Shown here one piece after another: positions 9,098 to 17,892 of a stretch of DNA of 41,748 nt. The stretch is from Acidimicrobiaceae bacterium (GTDB lineage Bacteria; Actinomycetota; Acidimicrobiia; Acidimicrobiales; RAAP-2): assembly GCA_025463285.1 (NCBI GenBank), contig JAOBWI010000080.1, positions 1 to 41,748 on the forward strand, given 5' to 3'. The notes below the pieces were generated by a model, which saw only the letters and a program-made list of their open reading frames with translations, ran no database searches and was not told where the DNA came from. A program made the translations under genes and the position numbers. The stretch's first letter is position 1. Each line of letters begins with the position of its first letter.

Positions 9098-9158
9098 GTG
9101 ATGCATTTTCCATTAAGCAACTCTCGGAATGGGATCAGAGAATGCTCTGCATGTTGCG

Positions 9159-11858
9159 TCAGGAAATATTGACGCTGAGGTGAATCGGAAGATCGCTCGA
9201 CGAGTTACCGACACTGACTTGGTACGTCCCGGGAAAGAACTGAAATCCTCCTCCGGTAGAGGAAATCTGAAGGCTTGCCACTGGAAAACTCAACGTCACT
9301 TCTCGTGACTGCCCTGGATCGAGGGTGACCCTGGCAACAGCTCGGAGCTGTTCGGGCGGCTCATCCGTAGCGGCGGGATCTTTGACGTAGACCTGGAGCA
9401 CGTCGGCGCCCCTGACGCTTCCCGTGTTCGTAACCAATAGAGAAACGTTGATATTCCCGGATTCTCGCTGCACGCTCGGGTTACTGAGAGAGAAGGTCGT
9501 ATAGCTGAGGCCAAAGCCGAAGGGGAAAAGTGGGGCGACGTTGTGCGCTTGATACCAGCGGTAGCCCACGTCGAGCGCGGAGGGTCCGTTCCCGAAACTG
9601 ACGGTGTCGTCAATACCGGGGAACTGTGCGGGGGAGGCGACAGATTGCTCGGCGGCGGTGGCGGGAAAGGTGATCGGGAGTCGCGCGGACGGATCGAATG
9701 CGCCGGTCAGAATCGCCGCGATGGCGTGACCGTCTTCCTCACCCGGATACCAATCTTCGACAACACCCTGGACCTGATCGAGCCATGGCATTAGGACGGG
9801 ATTTCCCGTATTGAGGACCACAATCGTGTGGGGATTGGCTCTCGCAACCGCTTCGATCAGTGCGTTTTCGTCACCCGAAAGATTGGAGCCGGTCTGGTCG
9901 ACCCCCTCGCTGCTCATTTCGTCAGCGAAGACGATCGCTACTTGGGACCGGCGAGCGACGGTGACGGCGGCGTTGATCTGAGGAGAGACGTACGCGATAC
10001 CGAGTTCCGGCGGACCTTGACGAATTACGGAAAACCATCGTGCTTCTAACGCGTAATTCGTGTGAGCTCTTAGTCTGACCACCGTGGTCATGTTCGAGGG
10101 CGTGTGTAGGCCTGCGGAGCCCAGAATCTCTCGACCGTTGAGGTAGAACCAGGTGTCCCCGATCTGCTGGAGAGAAATTTCGTATGCCCCATTTCTTTTC
10201 ACTCGTACGACGGCCTTCCAGTGGCTCCAGCCTTTACCCGAGCCCGGGGCCGAGGCGGTGACGATGTTATTGGTCACGTTGGATGCCGCTTCCATAAAGA
10301 GGTCTGCGTTGCCGTCTTGGTGCTTTTGCTGCGCCTTCTTTTGAGGCGGCCACGCGGTGCCCTGGACGATTCCTACGTTGCTCAACGAGCCCACGTCGAT
10401 CGAGGTTGGTCCCCCCGGCGCGTAGGCCACTGTCACACGAGGCCCGAGAGCCTTCTTTAACGCGGCCAGTGGCGTGACGATGAAGGGAGGGATCACTTCG
10501 GAACTTCCCTTGCCGGTGGTGTCCGGGCATTGGGCGTCGGCGCCGACAACCGCGACGGTTTTTGTGGTGCTGGCCAATGGCAGGACCTGGTTGGCGTCCT
10601 TTAAGAGAACCGCGCTCTCTTCGGCGGCCCGTAGCGCGACGGAAGCGTGCGCCGGTGACGTGGCGACGGCGAAGGGAAACGCTGGACGAGGATGCGCGAT
10701 CAGCCCAAAGGCGAACATCTTGGTCAGCACCGTCCTCACCGCGCGATTGAGATAGGTGATCGACAGAGCGCCAGACTTTACCCGACCGATCACCGTGGCG
10801 GCCGAGGCCGGTTTTATGAGGTCCAGACCAGCATCAAAGGCGGCCGTCATGTTGCGCGCCGCCCGCTCATCGGAGCGAACGAATCCCGTGAAGCCCCAGG
10901 ACGCGAGGGTCGAGTACGTGTAGGGATCTGCGCAGGAGGTCACGCCGTTGAGAAATCCTGTCGCACACATCAATCCAGCGACGTGCGCCACTTTGACGGC
11001 CGCTTCAAACGGAACGTTGTAAAGCTCGGCGAGTGCACGGGGCGTGACCTGAGAGTTCAACCGGGCGCGGGCTGTTTCCTGGGCGTAGGCCCCGATGTGC
11101 TTGGCCAGGGCCATGACTCGCTGGGACTGAATACCTTCAATATCGGCGACGCCGAGCGCGCTCGTTAAATACGGGTCCTCCCCGTAGGACTCGAAAACCC
11201 GTCCGCTTTGGGGAACACGCGCCAGATTCAGTTCGGGACCCTGGATGACGTTGACGCCCTTGACTAGGGCTTCTTCTCCCTCGACTTGGCCAACGGCGTG
11301 GGCCAGCGTGAGATCGAAGGAGGCCCCGACACCGATCGCCGACGGGAGTTGGGTGGCGCCAGTGTCGCGCCCCGCTAGTCCGTCCGGCCCGTCAGAGAGG
11401 GTAAGGGAAGGAATACAGAGAGAAGGGATCGCTCCATTGAAGTTTTCTATCCCGTGGCCTTTTTGCAGGACAACGAAGTTCGCCTTCTCGGCCAGGGTCA
11501 TTTTGGCGAGGACTTGTTGAGCGAGGCGCTCGGGACTTGCCAGGTTTCGCCGTGACTCTTCCACCCACGGACAACGCACAGGGGAGCTCGTCGTTGGTGT
11601 AATAACGACGGCGCGAACGCGGCCCTCGGCGGACGCGGGGGAGATTCCCATTAGGGCGCTCAGCGCCACTAGACCGCTAAGTGCCGCCACGACGATACGT
11701 CGCTTGCCATCGAAAAAGCGTCGGTGGCACGAGGGGCGACGGGCGAGAGGCGAGGTGATAGCCCAGTCTATTTGGGTGCCCGTTTGAAGATTTTGCCAAG
11801 TTCGTCGAAGCCGAATCGGCGGTCGGTTCGTTAGGAGGTCGGCGCGACTAATCCCCAC
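9159..11858 (-). CDS. Secreted glycoside hydrolase family 3 (beta-glucosidase type) with inserted PA14 domain
   Basis: An 899-residue exported GH3 enzyme. A basic 48-residue N-terminal extension precedes a signal peptide (about 49-77, ending ASA). The (beta/alpha)8 domain includes [13 protein letters not shown] and GFVRSDERA, where D330 is the expected nucleophile; the usual SDW reads SDE here. The C-terminal domain carries SSEGVDQTG, with E651 at the acid/base position, and [15 protein letters not shown]14-like insert (around [15 protein letters not shown] to NYALEARW) and a C-terminal fibronectin-like domain complete the architecture seen in many bacterial beta-glucosidases. The start is GTG inside the end of the LLM gene (28-bp overlap), so co-transcription is likely. 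It would release sugars from beta-glycosides outside the cell. Confidence 0.93.
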   Translation of the reverse strand: MGISRADLLTNRPPIRLRRTWQNLQTGTQIDWAITSPLARRPSCHRRFFDGKRRIVVAALSGLVALSALMGISPASAEGRVRAVVITPTTSSPVRCPWVEESRRNLASPERLAQQVLAKMTLAEKANFVVLQKGHGIENFNGAIPSLCIPSLTLSDGPDGLAGRDTGATQLPSAIGVGASFDLTLAHAVGQVEGEEALVKGVNVIQGPELNLARVPQSGRVFESYGEDPYLTSALGVADIEGIQSQRVMALAKHIGAYAQETARARLNSQVTPRALAELYNVPFEAAVKVAHVAGLMCATGFLNGVTSCADPYTYSTLASWGFTGFVRSDERAARNMTAAFDAGLDLIKPASAATVIGRVKSGALSITYLNRAVRTVLTKMFAFGLIAHPRPAFPFAVATSPAHASVALRAAEESAVLLKDANQVLPLASTTKTVAVVGADAQCPDTTGKGSSEVIPPFIVTPLAALKKALGPRVTVAYAPGGPTSIDVGSLSNVGIVQGTAWPPQKKAQQKHQDGNADLFMEAASNVTNNIVTASAPGSGKGWSHWKAVVRVKRNGAYEISLQQIGDTWFYLNGREILGSAGLHTPSNMTTVVRLRAHTNYALEARWFSVIRQGPPELGIAYVSPQINAAVTVARRSQVAIVFADEMSSEGVDQTGSNLSGDENALIEAVARANPHTIVVLNTGNPVLMPWLDQVQGVVEDWYPGEEDGHAIAAILTGAFDPSARLPITFPATAAEQSVASPAQFPGIDDTVSFGNGPSALDVGYRWYQAHNVAPLFPFGFGLSYTTFSLSNPSVQRESGNINVSLLVTNTGSVRGADVLQVYVKDPAATDEPPEQLRAVARVTLDPGQSREVTLSFPVASLQISSTGGGFQFFPGTYQVSVGNSSSDLPIHLSVNIS

Positions 11859-12835
11859 GACTCCGCGACCAGTCGCATGGAGCGTGCGCGGACCTCGAAA
11901 GAGTGAGCGCGGGTCGACAGCATGATTTCGTCGGCACCCGTTCGTCTTTCGAGCGCGAGAAGACCCTCGCGCACCGTTTCTGGATCGCCGATGATGTGCG
12001 ACGCGAGCGCCTGACTCACGACGTCTGTCTCTTCGTCGCTGAAGGAATACTGCGCGGCCTCTTCCGGCGAGGGAAGGAGTCCCACGGTACCAGTACGGCT
12101 CTGAAGAATACTGAGCGCAGTAGAACCCGAAAGGTAGCGCGCTTCATCGAGCGTCGGGGCGCACAGAACGGACGCCGCCACCATGACGCAGGGATGGTCC
12201 AGCAGCATCGAAGGTTGGAAGCTCGAGCGATAGAGTGAGAGGGCCTGGTCCAGCAAATCGGGAGCGAAGTGATAGGCGAACGAGAAGGGTAGTCCTAACA
12301 TTCCCGCCAACTGCGCGCTAAAGGTCGAGGAACCGAGAAGCCAGACCTCGGGCAGATACCCGCTTCCGGGAGTTGCGAAAGGGTGCGGCGATGCTCCCTC
12401 TCGAGGTATGAGATAGCCAATCAACTCGACCACGTCGTCGGGGAATGACGCCGCGCGTAGGTCAGGGCTCCTTCGCAACGCTCGTGCCGTGCGGTGATCA
12501 GTCCCCGGTGCGCGACCGAGTCCCAAGTCGATGCGCCCGGGATGAAGAGCTTCCAACGTGGCGAACTGCTCGGCGATGACGAGGGGAGCGTGATTGGGCA
12601 ACATGACGCCACCCGACCCCAGTCGAATGGTGGACGTAGCGTTGGCCAGGTGCGCAATGACGACCGCCGGCGCGGAACTGGCGATGGCCAGCATCGCGTG
12701 ATGCTCCGCCACCCAAAGGCGGTGGTAGCCGAGTTGTTCAACGAGGCGGGCCAAATCCGTTGTCTCGCCAAGAGCCTGGGCCGGAGACGATCCGCTCGCC
12801 ACCGTGGCGAGATCGAGCACGGACAGGGGAATCAT
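11831..12835 (-). CDS. LLM-class flavin-dependent oxidoreductase
   Basis: A 334-residue bacterial-luciferase-like monooxygenase fold, using FMN or coenzyme F420. Diagnostic segments are [13 protein letters not shown] at the N-terminus, [14 protein letters not shown] at about 35-48, [44 protein letters not shown], and [12 protein letters not shown] near the C-terminus. It belongs to the common MsnO8-like group. The start is ATG with no clear Shine-Dalgarno sequence. A TAGTCT hexamer 9 nt upstream could be a -10 box of a nearly leaderless transcript. The end overlaps the GH3 gene, and the start is divergent from the transferase-like gene. Confidence 0.92.
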   Translation of the reverse strand: MIPLSVLDLATVASGSSPAQALGETTDLARLVEQLGYHRLWVAEHHAMLAIASSAPAVVIAHLANATSTIRLGSGGVMLPNHAPLVIAEQFATLEALHPGRIDLGLGRAPGTDHRTARALRRSPDLRAASFPDDVVELIGYLIPREGASPHPFATPGSGYLPEVWLLGSSTFSAQLAGMLGLPFSFAYHFAPDLLDQALSLYRSSFQPSMLLDHPCVMVAASVLCAPTLDEARYLSGSTALSILQSRTGTVGLLPSPEEAAQYSFSDEETDVVSQALASHIIGDPETVREGLLALERRTGADEIMLSTRAHSFEVRARSMRLVAESWGLVAPTS

Positions 12836-13011
12836 GGTGGCATCAGACTAGGGTCGCAGCGAAACTCATCGCCCGCTGCTTAGGTCCAATGGTTGCCGGG
12901 AGTCCGGACGGCCGGGCTCAGACGCTGGCTCATAGCGACTCGGTCGGGCTCAACAATGGACTCGGTTCCGATGAGGAGGGCAAGAACTCTCGCAAACTAT
13001 ATGCTTCGCGA

Positions 13012-13740
13012 ATGCGTGACATATTTGAGCGCTTCGAACTGGCCAAGAGCGTGGAGAAGGTCGAGGCCATTGCTCGCCGTCAGTTGGCGCCCCCCGCGGC
13101 GTACGCCTTTGGTGTCGCCAGTCGTCTTTTGGAACCCACGATCCAGCGCGTGGGCATGAACACGACGCCGCCACCCGCGTATGAGATCGTCGCCAACTAC
13201 GCCCGAGGATGGTTACTGTTCGGCGCTACTTTCCATAACGCTCACGGTCTCAAATGGCATCGCTTCGCACAGCGTGCCGTCATCACTCCAGAAACGGTGC
13301 GCGTTCCTAAGCGAATGCGCGAAGTGCAACGCCGCCTGAAGTTGGAAGTGCGCTTCGACGAGGACTTTGAGACGATTATGAAGCACTGCCGTGAGGGCCG
13401 CACCGGGTGGCTCACTGACGAAGTCGTTAGCGCGTTTCGCGGCGTCTACGATCTCGGATTCATATCCACGGTGGGTACGTATCGCGACGGGCGCTTGGTC
13501 GGTGGAATGTGGGGGATGACCGTGGGCCGCACGCTTGGGATTCAGAGCGCGTTCCATCTTGAGAACCACGCGGGGTCGTTGGCGCTCGTCGCCGTCGCCG
13601 AGAAGATGATGGAGGGCGATCGATGGTCAATGGTGGACTCGGTACTCCTCAACGACCACTATCGACGCTACGGCGCGCGGGAGGTTACGACGGATAAGTT
13701 CTGTGAGTTGGTTTGGAGTTCAATGCTGTCGGCGCGCTAG
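13012..13740 (+). CDS. Divergent leucyl/phenylalanyl-tRNA-protein transferase (Aat) homologue
   Basis: A 242-residue member of the Aat family, which adds Leu or Phe from tRNA to N-terminal Lys/Arg of proteins. Matches to the family include NYARGWLLFG near the N-terminus, LEVRFDEDFETIMKHC, GWLTDEVVSAFRGVYDLGF, GRLVGGMWGM and VDSVLLNDHYRRYGA. Several positions differ from the E. coli enzyme: the GES of the GESMF motif reads IQS, and the IDCQ pair reads VDSV, keeping Asp but losing Gln. The activity may be altered or lost. The frame is open upstream; an ATG at 12889 is an alternative start, but the extra segment lacks family features. It is divergent from the LLM gene. Confidence 0.75.
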   Translation: MRDIFERFELAKSVEKVEAIARRQLAPPAAYAFGVASRLLEPTIQRVGMNTTPPPAYEIVANYARGWLLFGATFHNAHGLKWHRFAQRAVITPETVRVPKRMREVQRRLKLEVRFDEDFETIMKHCREGRTGWLTDEVVSAFRGVYDLGFISTVGTYRDGRLVGGMWGMTVGRTLGIQSAFHLENHAGSLALVAVAEKMMEGDRWSMVDSVLLNDHYRRYGAREVTTDKFCELVWSSMLSAR

Positions 13741-13785
13741 GAGCGAACTCGATCTTGTCGCCGAAGTTGAGCGTCGATGGCTTTC

Positions 13786-15096
13786 CTACTGGGCGGGCCC
13801 CGAGATAAGGGTAAGACTCAGTGTCTGCGCGGTGCCGTTGACGTTGACGTAGCCGACGGTCACGCTGTCGCCCGGGCGGAACTCTTGGAGAACTTTGGCG
13901 ATGTCGGTCGTCGTTGTGACGGACTGACCGTTGATGGTCGTGATGACGTCACCTCCAGTGAGGGCCGAGTTCCCGGCAGGAGTGTTGGGGATTGTCTTAT
14001 CGACTGGTACACCGCTCACGGTTGAAGGTGTCGTCGCGCCGACCCCAGTGGGGGTGCCCACCTCGACGCCGAGGAAGGCCGTTGCGCCCACGTGCACGGT
14101 CGACGTCGACGTACCCTTTTCAATGGTCGTCACTACGGCGAGGGCCGTATTGATCGGGATGGCGTAGGCCTGCGTTGTTGACGGCGTAGACGACACGAAT
14201 CCAAAGCCGCCACTCTCTGAAGATCCCGCGGTGTCCATCCCGATCACCTTTCCTTTCGAGTTGACCAGTGGGCCGCCCGAGTCTCCGGGCTGAATATCGG
14301 CGTTCATCTCAATCATTCCGGTCAACTGTTCCGCACCCGCCGGATTCTCGTTGTCGCTCGCCGTGATTGATTGGTTAGTGGCCACCACGGATCCGGCAGC
14401 GTAATTCGGAGTACCGCCCACGCCACCCGCGTTTCCGATGCCCACGATCTTCTCGTCTTTCACTACGTCACTCGAGTTAGCGGTCTTGATGGTGTTCAGC
14501 CCCGACGCGTTGTCGAGCTTGATGAGCGCCACGTCGCGCGTCTCGTCGTATCCGACGACCTTTGCCTGGTAGGTCGTGCCGGTCGCGATGTCGGTGGCGC
14601 TGATGGACGTCGCGCCAGCGATGACGTGATTATTGGTCAGTACCAGTCCGTTGGACGTGAGCACCATGCCCGTTCCGGCGGCGCTGGCTCCTTGGTAGGA
14701 AAGATTCGTGTTGATGTCCACCAGTCCGGGGTCAACGGACTTGGCGATTTTGGCCGCTGCGGGGTCATTGGTCGAGGAGTTACGCGAAGGTCCCGAAATG
14801 GAGGGAAAAGAGACACCGCCGCCGAAGCCGCCAGGGAAGGTACCCGAGCCGTTCGATCCGAAGTACGGGCCGGAGGTACGCGACGCCGCCGACGGTGGCG
14901 TTGCTGGCTTCACGACGTCGTGACCGAGGAAGAATCCCAATCCGCCAATCGCCACCAGCAGAGCCAAAGCTGTCAAGGCGTTCAAGAAGCTCAGGCGAGC
15001 CTTGTAGTGCACCTTCGGCGTTACCCCCGGTGCGACCGGCTCATTCGTGTCACTGTTCTCTTCCCACTCCACCTCGAACTCCTTTCGCGGGTACAT
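13786..15096 (-). CDS. Membrane-anchored trypsin-like serine protease with PDZ domain (HtrA/DegP type, S1C)
   Basis: A 436-residue HtrA-like protease. A short acidic cytoplasmic N-terminus precedes one membrane segment (about residues 34-54). A Gly/Ser/Pro-rich linker follows, then the protease domain with the triad H157 (NNHVIAG), D188 (RDVALIKLD) and S273 (QPGDSGGPL). The C-terminal PDZ domain (about 345-430) contains NSALTGGDVITTINGQSV. It is predicted to face outside and degrade or check damaged exported proteins. The gene stands alone and is convergent with the Aat-like gene, with a 45-bp gap. Confidence 0.94.
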   Translation of the reverse strand: MYPRKEFEVEWEENSDTNEPVAPGVTPKVHYKARLSFLNALTALALLVAIGGLGFFLGHDVVKPATPPSAASRTSGPYFGSNGSGTFPGGFGGGVSFPSISGPSRNSSTNDPAAAKIAKSVDPGLVDINTNLSYQGASAAGTGMVLTSNGLVLTNNHVIAGATSISATDIATGTTYQAKVVGYDETRDVALIKLDNASGLNTIKTANSSDVVKDEKIVGIGNAGGVGGTPNYAAGSVVATNQSITASDNENPAGAEQLTGMIEMNADIQPGDSGGPLVNSKGKVIGMDTAGSSESGGFGFVSSTPSTTQAYAIPINTALAVVTTIEKGTSTSTVHVGATAFLGVEVGTPTGVGATTPSTVSGVPVDKTIPNTPAGNSALTGGDVITTINGQSVTTTTDIAKVLQEFRPGDSVTVGYVNVNGTAQTLSLTLISGPAQ

Positions 15097-15528
15097 CGAA
15101 CGTTGACCAGTATGCGCGGGGATGATGAGTTCGCACTACAGAGGGACTAAGAAACCCCTAAAATACTGGAGTTCGCGACGTAGACAGTCGAAAGGCGCGC
15201 CGCGACTCCTTGTGGAGTCACGAGGATCGGCGGAATTTCTTCTACGAGAGCTATCGACTTCGTTCTTCGAAGGAGACCCGAGTCGATAGCCCACTGGCGA
15301 GACTTCGCCGCCAACGCGCTGGTGGATCAAACGACGACCGGCAAGATCGCAGTCGATCTTGAAGAACTGGGAACTACGTGTTCTTCGGTCCAATGGCGAG
15401 TGGACTAGCGCGCTGGCCCGTAGAACGAGAAGTGGACACGCGAAGGCCAGGATCGTCTCTGTTCTTGTCGTCCTGGGTCGCGCCACCGCGTAACGGTGTG
15501 GGCGAGCGCTACATCTTTTGCGGAGGTA
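15097..15528. other. Hairpin-rich gene-free interval
   Basis: No convincing gene is seen in these 432 bp. Perfect inverted repeats are dense: 15204-15209/15214-15219 (6 bp, 4-nt loop), 15250-15258/15282-15290 (9 bp, 23-nt loop holding palindrome CTTCGAAG), 15342-15349/15354-15361 (8 bp, 4-nt loop), 15361-15367/15380-15386 (7 bp, extendable by two G-U pairs), 15447-15452/15471-15476 (6 bp) and 15484-15488/15494-15498 (5 bp). It could be a structured RNA, a bidirectional terminator region or degraded gene. One forward frame (WRDFAANALVDQ..., ending at a TAG near 15407) looks faintly protein-like but has no start. Confidence 0.45.
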
Positions 15529-15902
15529 TTACGGTATCCGATCCGGACTACCCGACACCACGACGCAAAACTCGTTTCCGTCGGGATCGCTCAGCACTAC
15601 CCAACGGATCCCACCTTCGCTGACTCGTCGCACGAAGTCTCCGCCGAGTTGGAGAGCTCGTTCGGCGACGTCATCAGGATCGTCGACGTAGAAGTCAACG
15701 TGGCAGCGACCGGGAGCGAGATCATCCACGTCGCAGCGCTGAAACGTCATGTTCGGACCTCGACCCGACGGGTCGCGCAGTCCTACGTAGTCGCCAAAGA
15801 GAGGTCGTGACTCGTACCCGGTGAGTGCGGCCCAGAACTCGCTGAGACCTTCGGGTCTGACGTGTCAAAGACGATGTTTCCCGGCCTGAGAGTGGCTGTC
15901 AT
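15529..15902 (-). pseudogene. VOC (glyoxalase-like) family protein, interrupted by a -1 frameshift
   Basis: The ATG at 15902 opens with MTATLRPGNIVFDTSDP, a typical VOC-family N-terminus. The continuation EGLSEFWAALTGYESRP and then PLFGDYVGLRDPSGRGPNM lies in another frame, which goes on to HVDFYVDDPDDVAERA and VLSDPDGNEFCVV before TAA. One missing base near 15853, in a run of three G/C bases, explains the shift. With it restored the product would be 124 residues, normal for a single-domain VOC protein. Only the downstream part (from an internal ATG at 15750) is a continuous frame. It is a recent pseudogene or a sequencing error in a real gene. Confidence 0.75.
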
Positions 15903-16074
15903 CTCCTCAGCCGTGCTCTGCCTCGTCACCGCTTTATCGTTTCGAAAGTTGAAGCTCACGTTGACAAGTGTAAGGACCTGCGCGATAGGAGATGAAAGTT
16001 CCCACTAATCCGCGAGGACGAGATTGAACTTCGCGATCGCCAGCGTCGAAATACTCAACCCCGAGACTCGGCTA

Positions 16075-17259
16075 TCAATGTGCGGGCGATAGCGTCACCG
16101 GTATGCGGACGAGTTCGCGATTGGGTCCGAGTCGACACGACGTCGGGTGAAAGAGGGTCAAATAGAGAAACGCAGTGTGTCCGACGGTCTGAAAGTTCCG
16201 GGTCGGGCTCGACGGGTCTATCAGCGAGGGGTAGTTGACGGGGTCCTTGGACCCGCAGCGGTAGGTCCACGGGACGACCGCGGAGTACAGGAGCTTCAAG
16301 GAACCCCAATGAATGAGGTCCGCCGAGACGGAATAATAAATACCGCCCTCTTTCACCCCAACGAGAACCCACAGGCCTGTGGAGGACGAGTACGTGAGCG
16401 AACCCGGGACGAGATCTACTAGCGCCGTGGGGGCGACCGGTCGGCAGAGGCCGGGGGACGTTCGGCTCGTGTACGGATCGACGAATCTCGTCGCGAAGGT
16501 CGTGTGTCCACTCCACCCTCTCCAGGAGTCGCTACGGCTCAGCGAGGACGTCCGCAGGAGGCAGACGCCGTAGGTCGTGTTACGGATGTCGAGATGGGCC
16601 ATGACGTAGTAGTAACCGTCGGGTAAGCGGACGATGTTCGTTGGGTTGAAGATGCCCTTTGGACCCTCGTCCGGCGTGTAGCGATAAGGCACCGTCGCCA
16701 CGACGCGCCCCGGTAACGCAGTAAACGTGCGGCCGTCGTCGTGCGAGATAGCGAAGGTGACTGCGTTGAGCCAGCAGCGCGGGTAGCTGCCCGACGGACA
16801 GCGACCCGGGTGAGTGTTTCCTTGATACTCGTCGTGGATCAACGCATAGACCGTTGTGTTGGGAGTAGCCCACGTTGACGCAATCCATTCTCGATCGTCG
16901 AAGGCCGCGGGGTTGCTGTCGTAGGCGGAGTTCAAGACGATGGCGCAGGATTGATGAAGATGTGCGAGGTCGGGACCGGTGAATCGGCGATTCACGTAGT
17001 TTCCGGCGATCAGCTCCGCGCCGCCCACGGTCCGAAAGGCGCGAGCGGACGTATCGGGCACGTCGTTCGTGTCGCACCGGTCGGTGGCCCAATCGAATAC
17101 GACCTCTGGCGGGCCCACCGTTGCGATAGCGACGCCGCGGGCGGGCGTATTCTCGGCGCGTGACGGGCCGCGTAGATCCGCCAGAGCAGGCGAGGAAAGC
17201 AATATCGCGAGGAGTAGGCACAATGCGACGGCGGCGAGAAGTCGACGTTCAGCGATCAT
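16075..17259 (-). CDS. Secreted protein of probable beta-propeller fold (glycosidase-like)
   Basis: A 394-residue exported protein with a clear signal peptide (residues 1-28, ending ALAD). The body has spaced motifs resembling five-bladed glycosidase propellers: FAISHDDGRTFTALPG, GIFNPTNIVRLPDGYYYVMAH, GLWVLVGVKEGGIYYSVSADLIHWG, DPVNYPSLIDPSS and HTAFLYLTLF. It holds several cysteines that could form disulfides outside the cell. I do not recognise a named family, and the catalytic residues cannot be assigned with confidence. The start is ATG with GGAAG about 10 nt upstream. It is divergent from the glycan operon and separated from it by a regulatory interval of about 630 bp. Confidence 0.65.
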   Translation of the reverse strand: MIAERRLLAAVALCLLLAILLSSPALADLRGPSRAENTPARGVAIATVGPPEVVFDWATDRCDTNDVPDTSARAFRTVGGAELIAGNYVNRRFTGPDLAHLHQSCAIVLNSAYDSNPAAFDDREWIASTWATPNTTVYALIHDEYQGNTHPGRCPSGSYPRCWLNAVTFAISHDDGRTFTALPGRVVATVPYRYTPDEGPKGIFNPTNIVRLPDGYYYVMAHLDIRNTTYGVCLLRTSSLSRSDSWRGWSGHTTFATRFVDPYTSRTSPGLCRPVAPTALVDLVPGSLTYSSSTGLWVLVGVKEGGIYYSVSADLIHWGSLKLLYSAVVPWTYRCGSKDPVNYPSLIDPSSPTRNFQTVGHTAFLYLTLFHPTSCRLGPNRELVRIPVTLSPAH

Positions 17260-17500
17260 CCCACGCTACTTCCGGCCGTCTCGCGAGTCGGACGAGTTTG
17301 AGAAGGATCGCGACACCCCGTGTGCCAACACCCACGAAAAAGGGCGACTCTTCTTCCGCCGGCGGCGAGGGATTGGCGTCGCGCGAGCGGTTGACTGATT
17401 GTTCGACGTGAAGTCGCCCGATCGAGGCGAAGTTCCCGGAAACTCCGACAATGATTAATTGGGTATCCAGCTGACCCCTGCGCCATTGATTTGCGGAATT

Positions 17501-17528
17501 GTATGAACGGGCTGTTAATGGTATGAAC
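17501..17528 (+). promoter_or_regulatory. Direct repeat GTATGAAC x2, 20-bp period (possible activator site)
   Basis: The octamer GTATGAAC occurs at 17501-17508 and exactly again at 17521-17528. The 20-bp spacing is about two helical turns, which suits a regulator dimer binding one face of DNA. It ends 6 bp before the proposed -35 box. Binding of a response regulator is inferred; no family is recognised. Confidence 0.4.
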
Positions 17529-17534
17529 CCGCCC

Positions 17535-17564
17535 TTGTACTCTCGGGAACTCCCGTGGTACGTT
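17535..17564 (+). promoter_or_regulatory. Possible promoter of the riboswitch-operon transcript
   Basis: TTGTAC (17535-17540) and TACGTT (17559-17564) are separated by 18 bp and fit a loose housekeeping-type promoter. Transcription would start near 17571, about 25 nt before the riboswitch. Confidence 0.35.
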
Positions 17565-17595
17565 TCGGTCGACGGGGACTTCCCGTGCATCTGAC

Positions 17596-17668
17596 GACAA
17601 TGGCAAACCCTCCGCGAGGGGGGGACGCAAAACCTAGGAACTCTCTGAGTTAGCCGGGCTGCCGAAGA
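17596..17668 (+). promoter_or_regulatory. Cyclic di-GMP-I (GEMM) riboswitch
   Basis: The conserved core is present in order: GGCAAACC, a stem closed by a GNRA tetraloop (CCCTCC-GCGA-GGGGGG), GGGACGCAAAACC, a second hairpin (AACTC-TCT-GAGTT, 17639-17651), then AGCCGGGCTGCC. GGCA at 17602-17605 pairs with TGCC at 17660-17663 to form the closing stem. This matches the GEMM-I consensus as I know it, including the tetraloop that docks in the other arm. The known ligand is c-di-GMP. It lies on the same strand and 225 nt upstream of the UDP-glucose dehydrogenase gene, so it should set operon expression by c-di-GMP level. The direction of control is not evident. Confidence 0.9.
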
Positions 17669-17892
17669 GATCTCGGGACTCGGTTGACTGCGGACATAAG
17701 GACGTATGTGACGACCCCGCCGACTACCGGGTACGCCTTTCTTCCATCGGTCGAAATGGCGTCTACGAAGTGCCCACTGACCGCTCGTATTGACGCCCCG
17801 AGGGGTTGGAAACAGACGCGGGCGAACTCTGGGCGACGGCCGGTTCCCGGTCGCTCAGTCGGGTCTCGCGCTCGGTGCCAAAGAGGCCAGCG
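17669..17892 (+). other. Leader between riboswitch and ugd (expression platform region)
   Basis: This 224-nt interval shows GC-rich partial dyads (for example CCCCGAGGGG near 17797) but no stem followed by a T-tract. Control by intrinsic termination is therefore not obvious; Rho-type termination or RNA-level control elsewhere is possible. A purine stretch AAGAGG about 6 nt before the ATG at 17893 serves as the ribosome site. Confidence 0.4.

Larger units (their letters stand above)
8022..9158. other. 1.1 kb gene-free region carrying an inverted-repeat structure
   Basis: No convincing gene is present between the FemAB/GNAT-like gene and the GH3 gene. Short frames exist on both strands but look random, with many Cys, Ser and Arg and no hydrophobic core pattern. 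The main structure is a pair of inverted arms (8637-8733 and 9001-9097). The interior between the arms is AT-richer and contains an eight-A run (about 8739-8746) and one hairpin. Confidence 0.55.
17260..17892. other. Regulatory interval between propeller gene and glycan operon
   Basis: These 633 bp hold no convincing gene. They contain direct repeats at 17501-17528, a possible promoter at 17535-17564, a c-di-GMP-I riboswitch at about 17596-17668 and a 224-nt downstream leader. The part from 17260 to 17500 shows nothing I can name. Confidence 0.6.

Noticed and set aside
8975..9172. 65-codon forward frame
   Set aside because: It crosses the right repeat arm in a different frame from the conserved tail and overlaps the GH3 3' end.
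15136..15486. 116-codon minus-strand frame between the protease and VOC genes
   Set aside because: Arg/Ser-rich composition, no motif, and the interval is better explained by its hairpins.
15961..15990. Perfect TTGACA as a -35 box
   Set aside because: No acceptable -10 at 16-18 bp and only an 11-codon frame downstream.
17249..17590. 113-codon minus-strand frame overlapping the propeller gene start
   Set aside because: No motif, and it covers the direct repeats and the promoter candidate. The propeller gene has a clear signal peptide start at 17259.
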